From Neomoorella stamsii (GTDB lineage: Bacteria; Bacillota; DSM-521; Neomoorellales; Neomoorellaceae): 64,000 nucleotides of DNA. The notes under the pieces are model-generated. The model was given only the letters and a program-made list of their open reading frames with translations. It was not told where the DNA came from and did no database searches. A program made the translations under genes and the position numbers. The stretch is taken from the NCBI RefSeq assembly GCF_002995805.1, contig NZ_PVXL01000025.1, positions 16,155 to 80,154 of the forward strand, written 5' to 3'. Positions within the stretch are counted from its first letter, which is position 1; each line of letters starts with the position of its first letter. Positions 33,651-42,841 of this stretch are shown piece by piece.

Positions 33651-35071
33651 TGCGTCCTCCCATTACACCCATACCACCAAGGAAGTCCCAGTATGGCATT
33701 GACCCCTCCCTGGTTAAAACTCGCGTCAGCGAGTTGCCGGGCATGACCTCCGTATTGCTGAAAGAGCTTTTCCCCGACCTGCCGGAAGTGATTTATCCAG
33801 GTGAAGGGGGAGTCGCTGCCGTCCGGAAAGCTACAGAGGAAGCCCTCAAAAATATCGACATGAGCAGGATCAAGCCGGAGCACTCGGTCAATATCCTGGC
33901 CTCCCATCACGGCTTCACCCTCCTGGGGGGCGAACCCTACGCCGAGATGCTGAAGACCCTCAAAGACGTTATCGAAGCCCGGACGGGGTGTAAGAATATC
34001 CGCCTGCGGGCCGGTGTGGGCCTGCGCTTCCGGGAGACGGAAGAGTATATCAAGCGCTATGGCCTGGATAAGCACTTTGACGGCAAGGCCATCGGCGTGG
34101 CCCCCATCGACCAGGGAATACCCATTGAAACCGAGATAGGCACGCTGTATGGCATCCGCAAGGTCTATGACGCTGACTGGATTGTCCATGCCCACAACAG
34201 CGATGTGCGCGAGGTCCACTTCCACCGCCAGGTAGACCGGGCTGTGAAGCCCTTCGGCATGTCCTACGCCCGTATCGAGACCAGGTCTACCTACCACCAG
34301 AACCTGGGGCCGCGGGCGGCCAACTTTACGGCCAGGGCCATCTTTGACTCGCCCTTTGTCCAGAGCAAGTTCGCCTTTGCTTCCTTCCTCACGGTGGCAC
34401 CCAACGGCATCATCGGCGTCGATGCTGATAACAATCTCTATGCTCTAAACGACCGGGTGACGCAAATCGGCTGCCGTTACTACGGCAAGATGATGACCCT
34501 CTTCGGCGAGATAGACGAGTGCATTGCCGCCCTGGATTTCCCCTGCCCGGTGGTGTATGTCTTCTCGGCCGGGGTCATTTACGCCAACTTTGCCGGGGCC
34601 AATACCGATCTCTACGACCTGGATTTGCCCCTGCCGGCCTATACCTGGTACACGGAAGCCTTCTACGGCAAGGCAGGGAAGCCGCTCCTGAAAGATATAC
34701 CACCATTGAACCCGGCCATCAAGATGTGCGTCCACAACTACGCCTGGACGGGATATCCCAGCGCCTTCTTCAGCGAGCACATCCCCACGGTGGTAGTGGG
34801 CCAGGAGCAGGCGGACCTCTTCAACCGTGATCCCCAGAACCTGACCTATATGAAGCATGCAGTAGTGGCCGAAACAACGGAAGCGGCCATGGAGTTTGCC
34901 TATAAGACTACCGGCACCCGCAAGGTCCTCATCTTTGACGGTGCCATGGGCGGTATCAACGTCAGCGAACCCCTGGCCGAGCTGCTGCTCAAGAAAGCGC
35001 CGGCAGTCAGCGAACGGGTGGATAACGAGCTGCTCCCCAAGTGGCTGCGCCAGCGGGGCGTTAAGCTGTGA
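33650..35071 (+). CDS. Uncharacterised 473-residue protein, possibly LarA-like
   Basis: No family recognised with confidence. It begins inside the stop of the ferredoxin gene. An early segment NILASHHGFTLLGGEPY, a middle RFRETEEYIKRYG, and DWIVHAHNSDVREVHFHRQVDR (two clustered His-rich stretches, ~180-200) recall nickel-dependent lactate racemase (LarA/DUF2088), where His residues hold the cofactor. The match is remote. A late GTRKVLIFDGAMGGINVSEPLAELL looks nucleotide- or substrate-binding. Cytoplasmic; no signal or membrane segments. Confidence 0.5.
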   Translation: MRPPITPIPPRKSQYGIDPSLVKTRVSELPGMTSVLLKELFPDLPEVIYPGEGGVAAVRKATEEALKNIDMSRIKPEHSVNILASHHGFTLLGGEPYAEMLKTLKDVIEARTGCKNIRLRAGVGLRFRETEEYIKRYGLDKHFDGKAIGVAPIDQGIPIETEIGTLYGIRKVYDADWIVHAHNSDVREVHFHRQVDRAVKPFGMSYARIETRSTYHQNLGPRAANFTARAIFDSPFVQSKFAFASFLTVAPNGIIGVDADNNLYALNDRVTQIGCRYYGKMMTLFGEIDECIAALDFPCPVVYVFSAGVIYANFAGANTDLYDLDLPLPAYTWYTEAFYGKAGKPLLKDIPPLNPAIKMCVHNYAWTGYPSAFFSEHIPTVVVGQEQADLFNRDPQNLTYMKHAVVAETTEAAMEFAYKTTGTRKVLIFDGAMGGINVSEPLAELLLKKAPAVSERVDNELLPKWLRQRGVKL

Positions 35072-35117
35072 AGGGCAAAGGGACAAAGTTGTTATCAACA
35101 AAGGAGGTCTAGTCTAG

Positions 35118-36176
35118 ATGAAAATTAAGCGTAGTTTACTGGCTGCATTATTGTTAATCATGGCATTGGCCATAGCCACCTTTGCTGCCGCCTGTGGCGG
35201 GCAAAAAGAAAAGGCCCCTGCCAGCAATAGCGGCCAGGCCCAGTCTAAGGCAAATGAACCCTTAAAACTCAACATAGCTACATTTAATATGGGCAGCAGT
35301 TGGTACACTTATGGTGCCACTATTGCCGAAGTAATTAGGGGAGTTTTACCTGAAGGTTCGCAAGTAAACATCCTTGCCCAGGCCGGCGGTGTAGGCAATC
35401 CTAAACTGATCGGCGACGAAAAAGTCCAGATGGCTATCGGATTCAACGTTACCGATAAATGGGCCTACGATGGCAAAGAAATATATAGCGATAAGAAACG
35501 CGATAATATTCGCGGCATTGCCGGTTACCTGGATGAATACTATTTCGGCATCGTAGCCCGCAAGGATTTAGGTATTACTGACCTTGCCCAGCTAAAGGAG
35601 AAGAAACCTAAAATCCACCTCATGACTGTTCCTGTCGGTGGATTAGGTGAAGTAGCGACAAAACTTGTACTGCAGGCATATGGCGTCAGTTACGATGACA
35701 TCAAATCCTGGGGCGGCACCGTGGAACACAGTGATTTTAACGCCATTGTAGATGCTTTCCGCGACGGCAAGGCGGATATGTTCATGCAAACGATTACGAA
35801 AGGCCACCCGGCCGTTACTGAACTAGCAACTACAACGCCAGTTGTCTTTATCCCCATTGGCGAAGATAAAATACAAGAACTGAGTTCCAGCTACGGCTTT
35901 GTGCGGGCCGAAATCCCGGCCAATAGCTTCAAAGGCCAGGATAAAAACATACCTACTTTGGGCCTTACCAGCACCCTAATTACCCATAGCAATGTTCCCG
36001 ACGAAATAGTTTATAAGATTACCAAGGCCATTATCGAAAACGAGGACCGAATTCGTCAGGGGCATAAAGCTCTAGAGGTCTTTGACCCTGCCAAGGCGTC
36101 GCGATTGGATGGGCTGGGTGTACCGCTTCATCCAGGGGCTGAAAAATATTACAGGGAAGCCGGTCTTCTGAAATAA
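35118..36176 (+). CDS. TAXI-family TRAP transporter solute-binding lipoprotein
   Basis: 352 residues, ATG after AAGGAGG. Lipoprotein signal ending in FAAAC (Cys27). The TAXI pattern is visible: IATFNMGSSWYTYGATIAEVI and VNILAQAGGVGNPKLIGDEKVQMAIG. It binds a substrate outside the cell for the fused permease downstream. A 17-bp hairpin separates the two genes. Confidence 0.88.
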   Translation: MKIKRSLLAALLLIMALAIATFAAACGGQKEKAPASNSGQAQSKANEPLKLNIATFNMGSSWYTYGATIAEVIRGVLPEGSQVNILAQAGGVGNPKLIGDEKVQMAIGFNVTDKWAYDGKEIYSDKKRDNIRGIAGYLDEYYFGIVARKDLGITDLAQLKEKKPKIHLMTVPVGGLGEVATKLVLQAYGVSYDDIKSWGGTVEHSDFNAIVDAFRDGKADMFMQTITKGHPAVTELATTTPVVFIPIGEDKIQELSSSYGFVRAEIPANSFKGQDKNIPTLGLTSTLITHSNVPDEIVYKITKAIIENEDRIRQGHKALEVFDPAKASRLDGLGVPLHPGAEKYYREAGLLK

Positions 36177-36190
36177 TAGATAAAGAATGC

Positions 36191-36228
36191 AATACGGTGG
36201 AACAGTTGGAAAACTGTTCCACCGTATT
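36191..36228 (+). terminator. Intercistronic hairpin after the TAXI binding protein
   Basis: A perfect 17-bp inverted repeat (36191-36207 with 36212-36228), loop GGAA, followed by AAAAATG rather than T. Probably an mRNA-stabilising or partial terminator element that keeps binding protein above permease. Confidence 0.65.
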
Positions 36229-36261
36229 AAAAATGTACAAGCCTGAAAGGGGTAACTTTTA

Positions 36262-38139
36262 ATGGCTTCTATAATAGAGAAACCCGACTATAAACGCTTT
36301 TTAGCCTTGCCGTCCTTGATAGCCCTGGCATGGACTTTGTTTCAGCTCTATATCGTTATTTTTGGCAGCCTGCATGCCCAGGTCCAGAGACCCATCCATG
36401 TAGCATTTGCCATAGCTTTAGTTTTGGTATCAAAACCCCTAATCAAAGGCCAAAAAGGATACAAATGGTACGACGTTGTTGGTGCAGTTATAACCTTTGC
36501 CTGCGTTTTTTACCTTATGGCCAACTACGAGCGAATTACTACCCGCATACCCATGGTCGACCCCCTATATCCCCTCGATATTATTGTGGGCCTGGCCTTT
36601 ATAATCCTGCTGTTTGAAGCCGCCCGCCGGGCAACCAACCTGGCCTTGCCCCTGATCGCCTTAGTCTTTGTCCTTTATGGTTTCTTTGGCCAGCATCTTC
36701 CCGGACTATTCGGCCACCAGGGGATAAGCCTGCAGGACTTTATTGAAAATCAATTCTTTTCCACAGTAGGTGTTTTTGGCTCGCCGGTAGCAGTTTCCGT
36801 TAATATGGTATTTTACTTCCTGCTTTTCAGCGCCTTTTTAGAAGCTACACCGGCAGGCAAGCTCTTTATTGACCTGGCCAGCGTCAGCACGAGCAAGTCC
36901 CGGGGCGGTACCGGCAAGGCAACTATTATAGCCAGCGGGCTATTTGGCATGATTAGTGGCAGCGCCGCAGCTAACACAGTCTCTGTAGGTACTTTTACTT
37001 ATCCTCTAATGATAAAAAATGGCTTCAAGCCCAAATTCTCAGCCAGTGTCCTGGCTATCGGCGGTACAGGAGGCCAGCTTATTCCTCCCATCATGGGGGC
37101 TGCCGCCTTTATCATGGTGGACATGATCGGGGTTTCCTACGCCGAGATTATGAAAACGGCCATCATCCCTTCCATTATTTATATCGCTGCCCTTTATTTC
37201 GTAGTCCACTACGAGAGCTTACGAGCCAATATTAAAACCATTGCTGTTGATATAACTGAAGCGAAAAGAAGTATAGCGACACGCATACATCTTTTAGGTT
37301 CAATAATAGTTTTGGTCACCTTGATTATACTAGGCCGTTCTCTTATGTTTTCTGCCTTTTGGGGCACAGTTACCCTCTTAATACTTTGTTTTCTGCGCAA
37401 AGATACTCACGCCAGCCTTTATAAAATTATTGGCGCTTTAGAGGTAACGGCACGTACCGCGGTAACAATAGCCATTCCTTGCGCTATAGCAGGCATAATC
37501 GTAGGCGTTATTACAACCTCGGGGCTAGGTCTGCGGTTTAGCAGCTTAGTTGCCCAGCTCTCGCAGGGCAACCTGCTTATCGCCTTGTTTTTAACTATGG
37601 TAATGGCCATAATCCTGGGCATGGGTATGCCCACCAGCGCTGCCTACATTATGGCTGCCGTCTTACTGGCTCCGGCCATTGAAAAACTGGGCGTTGCGCC
37701 CATAGTAACTCACTTTTTCATCTTTTACTTTGCCAACCTCTCCATGATTACCCCGCCGGTAGCCCTGGCTTCTTACGCCGCGGCTGGCTTGGCTAACCTA
37801 GACTTGTGGGAAGTCGGTTTAGAAGCCTTTAAACTCAGTTTTGTCATCTTCCTGTTACCCTTTGCCTTCGTTTTTAACCCGGGCCTCCTCGGCATAGGAA
37901 ATTTACCAGAAATCCTATGGGTTACCTTTACCACCCTGGTAGGCACATGGTCCATGTCGATGGCGGTAATCGGTTACAGTTCGACGCCACTGAACAAATG
38001 GCAAAGGTTATTGCTTATTTGTGCTGCCATGTTATTGATTGTGCCGGAAGTCATGACTGATATTGTCGGGCTTGTCATCTTTGTGGCAGTTATTTTGCCT
38101 AAAATGGTGGCTGGAAGGAGGGTGGCTAAGACTTTTTAA
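36262..38139 (+). CDS. TRAP transporter permease, fused 4TM and 12TM (DctQM type)
   Basis: 625 residues, almost wholly hydrophobic. The first ~170 residues carry four membrane helices of the small subunit; the remainder is the large subunit with the conserved GLFGMISGSAAANTVSVGTFTYPLM, GTGGQLIPPIMGAAAF and ILGMGMPTSAAYIMAA motifs. Such fusions go with TAXI binding proteins. Imports an organic acid with sodium or protons. Confidence 0.9.
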   Translation: MASIIEKPDYKRFLALPSLIALAWTLFQLYIVIFGSLHAQVQRPIHVAFAIALVLVSKPLIKGQKGYKWYDVVGAVITFACVFYLMANYERITTRIPMVDPLYPLDIIVGLAFIILLFEAARRATNLALPLIALVFVLYGFFGQHLPGLFGHQGISLQDFIENQFFSTVGVFGSPVAVSVNMVFYFLLFSAFLEATPAGKLFIDLASVSTSKSRGGTGKATIIASGLFGMISGSAAANTVSVGTFTYPLMIKNGFKPKFSASVLAIGGTGGQLIPPIMGAAAFIMVDMIGVSYAEIMKTAIIPSIIYIAALYFVVHYESLRANIKTIAVDITEAKRSIATRIHLLGSIIVLVTLIILGRSLMFSAFWGTVTLLILCFLRKDTHASLYKIIGALEVTARTAVTIAIPCAIAGIIVGVITTSGLGLRFSSLVAQLSQGNLLIALFLTMVMAIILGMGMPTSAAYIMAAVLLAPAIEKLGVAPIVTHFFIFYFANLSMITPPVALASYAAAGLANLDLWEVGLEAFKLSFVIFLLPFAFVFNPGLLGIGNLPEILWVTFTTLVGTWSMSMAVIGYSSTPLNKWQRLLLICAAMLLIVPEVMTDIVGLVIFVAVILPKMVAGRRVAKTF

Positions 38140-38266
38140 TTAATACTTCCCTTTATCTTAGGTACCTCCATCGCCTTGACTAATTAATTACTAAGAAAAA
38201 TTGTGGTTTAAGTGAACTAGAATGATATTCATATCGATAAAGAGGTAAACAAGAAGGTGATACATT

Positions 38267-39610
38267 GTGGCTTTAACCTCTTTACGCCAGTGGCTGGCTG
38301 AATTACAACAGAGGGGATTCTTAAAACATGTTAATAAAGAAGTAGATTTGCATTATGAATTGGCGGCCGTGGGAAAGAAAGCCGATGGCCAATTTGCCTT
38401 GCAATTTAATAATGCCGGCAACTCATCAATCCCTGTAGTAACAGGTATCGCTGGAACGCGGGAAATTCTGGCCCTGGCCATGGGGGTAGCAAGGGATCAG
38501 GTAGCAGAGCGCTTTGCCCAGGCCCAGGCTAACCCGGTAGAATGTGTCCTGGTAGCATCCGGGAAAGCCCCTGTTAAGGAAAATGTTAACTATGATGTTG
38601 ATTTAGGATCTCTTCCCATACCTGTTCACCATGAGAAGGATGCCGGACCGTATATAACCGCAGGGGTCCTGGTAGCCAAGGACCCCCGGACCGGAATACG
38701 CAATATATCCATTCACCGGTTGCAGGTTTTAGGTCCTAATCGCCTGGGGATTTTGATTTTACCGCGCCACCTGTCCCATTTCTTCCGGGCGGCTGAAGAG
38801 GCCGGCAGGCCCCTGGAGGTAGCTATAGCTATCGGTCTGGACCCGCTGCTACTGCTGGCATCCCAGGCCCTGACGCCACCCGGGTTCGATGAATTTACCA
38901 TTGCCGGAGCTCTATATGGCCAACCCCTGGAGCTGGTGAAATGCGAGACTGTCGACCTGGAGGTCCCGGCCCAGGCGGAAATAGTATTAGAAGGGATGCT
39001 CCTCCCGCGGGTGAGGGAGATGGAAGGGCCTTTTGGAGAATACCCCAAATATTACGGTCCGGCGTCACCAAAGCCGGTAATAGAGTTAACTGCCATGACC
39101 TCACGCCGAAATCCTATTTACCAGACGATTGTTCCAGCAACAATGGAGCACCTACTACTGGGAGCCATTCCAAGAGAGGGGGGATTATTACAGGTAATAA
39201 AAAATGCTGTACCTAATGTTAAGGGGGTGCATCTCACCCCGGGTGGTACCTGCCGCTATCATGCTGTAATTACCATTGATAAACAAAATGAAGGCGAGGC
39301 CAAGAACGCCATCTTTGCTGCCTTCAGCAGTAGTCAGGAAATTAAGCATGTAGTTGTAGTAGATAAAGACGTTGACATCTTTAATCCTGAAGATGTGGAG
39401 TGGGCTATAGCAACCCGCTGTCAGGCTGGCCGCGATGTCTTTATCGTAGAGCGAGCCCTGGGAAACAAATTAGATCCATCCAGTGATAATGGTCTTAGTG
39501 ATAAAATGGGAATTGATGCCACGGTGCCTTTGGATGCAGAGCCCGGGCGTTTTGAACGAATTCGTATTCCCGGTGAAGAAGCAATTAGGCTGGAAGATTA
39601 TTTAGATTAA
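38267..39610 (+). CDS. UbiD-family prenyl-FMN-dependent decarboxylase
   Basis: 447 residues, GTG start after AAGGTGAT. UbiD landmarks: NYDVDLGSLPIPVHHEKDAG, SIHRLQVLGPNRLGI, GPFGEYPKYYG with an active-site Glu, and CQAGRDVFIVERALGNKLDPS near the end. It would reversibly decarboxylate an unsaturated, aromatic or heteroaromatic acid using prenylated FMN from a UbiX located elsewhere. It sits between two TRAP transporters, so its substrate is probably one of the imported acids. Confidence 0.87.
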   Translation: MALTSLRQWLAELQQRGFLKHVNKEVDLHYELAAVGKKADGQFALQFNNAGNSSIPVVTGIAGTREILALAMGVARDQVAERFAQAQANPVECVLVASGKAPVKENVNYDVDLGSLPIPVHHEKDAGPYITAGVLVAKDPRTGIRNISIHRLQVLGPNRLGILILPRHLSHFFRAAEEAGRPLEVAIAIGLDPLLLLASQALTPPGFDEFTIAGALYGQPLELVKCETVDLEVPAQAEIVLEGMLLPRVREMEGPFGEYPKYYGPASPKPVIELTAMTSRRNPIYQTIVPATMEHLLLGAIPREGGLLQVIKNAVPNVKGVHLTPGGTCRYHAVITIDKQNEGEAKNAIFAAFSSSQEIKHVVVVDKDVDIFNPEDVEWAIATRCQAGRDVFIVERALGNKLDPSSDNGLSDKMGIDATVPLDAEPGRFERIRIPGEEAIRLEDYLD

Positions 39611-39664
39611 AGTATTTAAGTGGCAAGAATTAATCACCACAAATTAAGCATAGGAGGCCTATAC

Positions 39665-40708
39665 ATGTTTAAAAAGAGTAGATTCTGCAAGTGGCTAGTA
39701 ATAGGTCTTGTGGTAGGGCTATTTACAGTAGCCATAGCTGGGTGTGGTAGCAGTAATAATAAGCAACAAAGTGAAGGAACGAAGCAAGGAACAATCAATT
39801 TAAGGTTAGCTGATGTTGTCCAGCCAACCCATCCTATGAACGTAGCTGCAGAAAAATTTGCTAAGAAAGTTCAAGAAAAGAGCAACGGCCGCATCAAGAT
39901 TACCATTTATCCAGCCCGGCAGCTTGGTGATGACCGCCAGTTGTTTGAACAGGTTCAGCAGGGTTCACTGGATATGGCTGAGATATCAGTAGCTCCAATG
40001 GGTAGTACTAATCCCATTGTGATGGCTTTGCAGATGCCATTTTTGTTTACTGATTGGGATCAATATACTAAAGTTATCAAGAGCGAGGCCACTGATAAGT
40101 TACTGAAAGGCTTGGAAAAAAATAATGTTAAAGCCTTAGCTGTTTATAATGCTGGTTTTCGTCACATCCTTACAGTTAATAAACCTGTCAAAACACCGGC
40201 AGATTTACAGGGAATGAAGTTCCGGACTGCCGAAACGCCACTCCATGTGGATATTTTTAAAGCACTTGGGGCCAATCCTACGCCCATGCCCTATGGTGAA
40301 ATTTACAGTGGTCTCCAAAATAAAGTCATTGACGGTTTGGAAATGGATTTGAGCGCCATCTTAATGGAGAAACACTATGAAGTAGCCAAGGATGTTACTT
40401 TATCAAAACACTTTACCTGGCCAGCCATCCTGATGATTAACACCGCTAAATTTAATTCACTTACGCCAGAGGACCAAAAAATCATTCAAGATGCAGCCAA
40501 AGAAGTAATAGATGAAAACGTTAAAGATATTGCTGAAATTGAAAAGAAAGCCGTAAGTGAACTAACCGCTAAAGGGGTTAAAATGATTGAACTCTCAGCG
40601 AGTGAATTAGTCCCCTTTATTGAAGCGACCAAAGGAGTAGAACAAAAATATAGTTCTCAGGATCCTGCCATTGCTGAGTTCGTAAAAGCAGCACGAAATA
40701 TAAAATAA
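39665..40708 (+). CDS. TRAP transporter solute-binding protein (DctP type)
   Basis: 347 residues from ATG 39665 after TAGGAGG; the longer frame from 39620 has no ribosome site. Lipoprotein signal ending AGCG. The DctP fold shows ARQLGDDRQLFEQVQQGSLDMAEIS and MKFRTAETPLHVDIFKALGANPTPMPYGEIYSGLQ with the carboxylate-binding Arg. Partner of the two permeases that follow. Confidence 0.9.
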   Translation: MFKKSRFCKWLVIGLVVGLFTVAIAGCGSSNNKQQSEGTKQGTINLRLADVVQPTHPMNVAAEKFAKKVQEKSNGRIKITIYPARQLGDDRQLFEQVQQGSLDMAEISVAPMGSTNPIVMALQMPFLFTDWDQYTKVIKSEATDKLLKGLEKNNVKALAVYNAGFRHILTVNKPVKTPADLQGMKFRTAETPLHVDIFKALGANPTPMPYGEIYSGLQNKVIDGLEMDLSAILMEKHYEVAKDVTLSKHFTWPAILMINTAKFNSLTPEDQKIIQDAAKEVIDENVKDIAEIEKKAVSELTAKGVKMIELSASELVPFIEATKGVEQKYSSQDPAIAEFVKAARNIK

Positions 40709-40719
40709 ATATAAAATGC

Positions 40720-40752
40720 ATGGGGGACTGTTCATTCTTAACGGTCCCCCAT
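40720..40752 (+). terminator. Intercistronic hairpin after DctP
   Basis: A 9-bp stem (40720-40728 with 40744-40752) with a 15-base loop, followed by AAAAA. Same position as the hairpins after the other two binding-protein genes. Confidence 0.55.
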
Positions 40753-40777
40753 AAAAAACTAAGAAGGTGAAAAAGTT

Positions 40778-41269
40778 ATGCCATATTTGAATAAAGCCGG
40801 TCAAATTTTGGACAAGTTAGCAAGATGGCTAGTCCAAATTACAGTGGCCGTTATGGCAATAACAGTTACTTTTCAGGTAATATGGCGCTATTTCTTAAGA
40901 AACCCCATCATCTGGGCCGAAGAATTGGCACGCTATGGGTTGGTTTGGATGACATTTATCGGTGCTGCTGTAGCTCTTAAAACAGGGCAATTAGCCTGTG
41001 TTGATTTGCTTGTTAGTAAGCTTCCACGTCGCTGGCAAAAAGGCATATCATTAATCGTTACCATTGTAAACAGCTTATTATTAGCCTTTCTATTATATTA
41101 CAGTATTCAGATGGTTAACTTACCAAGTGTCACTAATCAAAAATCGCCAGCGTTACGGTTGCCTATGAATTATGTTTATCTGGGGATCCCGTTAGGGATG
41201 GGATTAATGCTGGTTCAGTCGCTATTACAATTAGTTAACAGTGTAATCGGAAACGAGGTCGATAAATAA
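40778..41269 (+). CDS. TRAP transporter small permease (DctQ)
   Basis: 163 residues, four membrane segments, with the DctQ motif RNPIIWAEELARYGLVWMTFIGAAVALK. The stop overlaps the start of dctM by one base. Confidence 0.88.
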   Translation: MPYLNKAGQILDKLARWLVQITVAVMAITVTFQVIWRYFLRNPIIWAEELARYGLVWMTFIGAAVALKTGQLACVDLLVSKLPRRWQKGISLIVTIVNSLLLAFLLYYSIQMVNLPSVTNQKSPALRLPMNYVYLGIPLGMGLMLVQSLLQLVNSVIGNEVDK

Positions 41270-42549
41270 TGGGGATTGTTGCTCTAGCATTTATAGCTAC
41301 CTTAATTATAGGTCTCCCAATAGCATTTGTCTTGGGGTTCACAGGCGTATTGCATGCTTTAATAATGGGTGATCCCAACCTCCTGGTAATGCTACCGCAA
41401 AGAATGTTTGCGGCTGCTGATAATTTTAGTCTAATGGCCATTCCCCTCTTTGTCCTGGCCGGAGAGTTGATGGGCTTTGGCGGCGTAACAGAAAAGTTAG
41501 CCGATATGACCCGCTCCATTATTGGCCATATCCGGGGCGGACTGGCTTATGCTACTGTAGTCGTAGGTTGTTTCCTGGGGGCATTACTGGGATCAGCTAA
41601 TGCTGCTGCTGCCCTTTTAGGCGATGTCATGCAGCCGGAGATGGTTAAGGACGGTTATGATGAAGTTTTCAGTACCTGTTTAACAGCGGCTACTTCAATT
41701 TTAGGACCAATTATTCCTCCCAGTATGATATTTATTGTTTATGGTGTAGCGGCCAATCTTTCCATTGGCGAATTGTTTTTTGCTGGTATAATACCTGGTT
41801 TGCTCCTGGCCGCTGCATACTTTGTGATAATCTGGCTAACTGGGAGACGCGAAAAATGGCACGTTCGGCCGCGGGCAACCCTGGCTGAAGCAGGTAGAAG
41901 TTTTTTAAAGGCAGCACCCTCCTTATTGGTACCGGTTATCATTTTAGGCGGTATTCTGGGTGGCATTACTACGCCGACAGAATCGGCAGCCGCTGCTTCA
42001 GTAGTGGCAGTATTTTTAGGAACGGTAGTTTATAAAAAACTAAAGTTATCGCATATCCCCCACATACTGGAGAGGACAGGGGTAGTTAGTGCATCGATTA
42101 TGATCATTGTGGCCATGGCCAATATCCTGGGTTGGACTTTAGCCCTTGATCAAGTCCCTCAGACTATAGCCCAGTTTATGTTGTCTTTGACATCTAATAA
42201 ATATTTACTTTTGCTTTTAATTAACATTTTACTGCTTATCGTCGGTATGGTAATGGAAACTATAGCGGCTATTATTATTCTGGTGCCGGTATTTTTACCC
42301 ATAATAACTGCCGTAGGCATTGACCCATTGCATTTTGGCTTAGTAGTTAGCTTCAACCTAGTTGTAGGTCTATTGACACCACCTGTCGGCGTAGCCCTAT
42401 TTACAACTTCTATTGTCACTAAAACTTCATTACAAAAACTAATCAAACCCATCTGGATTTGGGTAGGTGCGGCCATGGCGGTTCTGATGATATTAACTTA
42501 TGTTCCGGGCATAGTTACTTTCTTACCGCGTTTAGTTTTTAAGCATTAA
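41269..42549 (+). CDS. TRAP transporter large permease (DctM)
   Basis: 426 residues, about 12 membrane segments; IPLFVLAGELM, GALLGSANAAAALLG, PIIPPSMIFIVYG and TTPTESAAAASV are conserved DctM stretches. Secondary transport of an organic acid driven by a cation gradient. Confidence 0.9.
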   Translation: MGIVALAFIATLIIGLPIAFVLGFTGVLHALIMGDPNLLVMLPQRMFAAADNFSLMAIPLFVLAGELMGFGGVTEKLADMTRSIIGHIRGGLAYATVVVGCFLGALLGSANAAAALLGDVMQPEMVKDGYDEVFSTCLTAATSILGPIIPPSMIFIVYGVAANLSIGELFFAGIIPGLLLAAAYFVIIWLTGRREKWHVRPRATLAEAGRSFLKAAPSLLVPVIILGGILGGITTPTESAAAASVVAVFLGTVVYKKLKLSHIPHILERTGVVSASIMIIVAMANILGWTLALDQVPQTIAQFMLSLTSNKYLLLLLINILLLIVGMVMETIAAIIILVPVFLPIITAVGIDPLHFGLVVSFNLVVGLLTPPVGVALFTTSIVTKTSLQKLIKPIWIWVGAAMAVLMILTYVPGIVTFLPRLVFKH

Positions 42550-42576
42550 AAATAAATGGTAACGGGCGGTGATAAT

Positions 42577-42822
42577 TTGAACATTACCGTGCAATTGTAC
42601 CCGCCACTGAAGTTTCCTGATGGCGCAGAGTATCACCAGCTTGAGGTAAAGGAAGGTTTAAGTATAGGAGACTTGTTGAAGCGCTTAGAAGCAGAAGGAG
42701 CTTTTGGTGATTATAGCTACCAGGCAGTGTTTGCTATGGTAGAGAATGACGTGGCTATCAATGATTATATTTTAAAGGCTGGACAAACAGTTAAAATTCT
42801 TCTTCGTCCAGCGGGGGGTTAA
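42577..42822 (+). CDS. MoaD/ThiS-family small sulfur-carrier-like protein
   Basis: 81 residues from TTG 42577, preceded by GGCGGTGA. Ubiquitin-like fold ending in Gly-Gly (LLRPAGG), the residue pair that is thiocarboxylated in MoaD. It immediately precedes the AOR gene, and MoaD-like genes are commonly linked to AOR genes, suggesting a dedicated role in its pterin cofactor assembly. The upstream in-frame ATG 42556 lacks a ribosome site. Confidence 0.82.
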   Translation: MNITVQLYPPLKFPDGAEYHQLEVKEGLSIGDLLKRLEAEGAFGDYSYQAVFAMVENDVAINDYILKAGQTVKILLRPAGG

Positions 42823-42841
42823 ATAAAGGGGGAAAGGAAAA

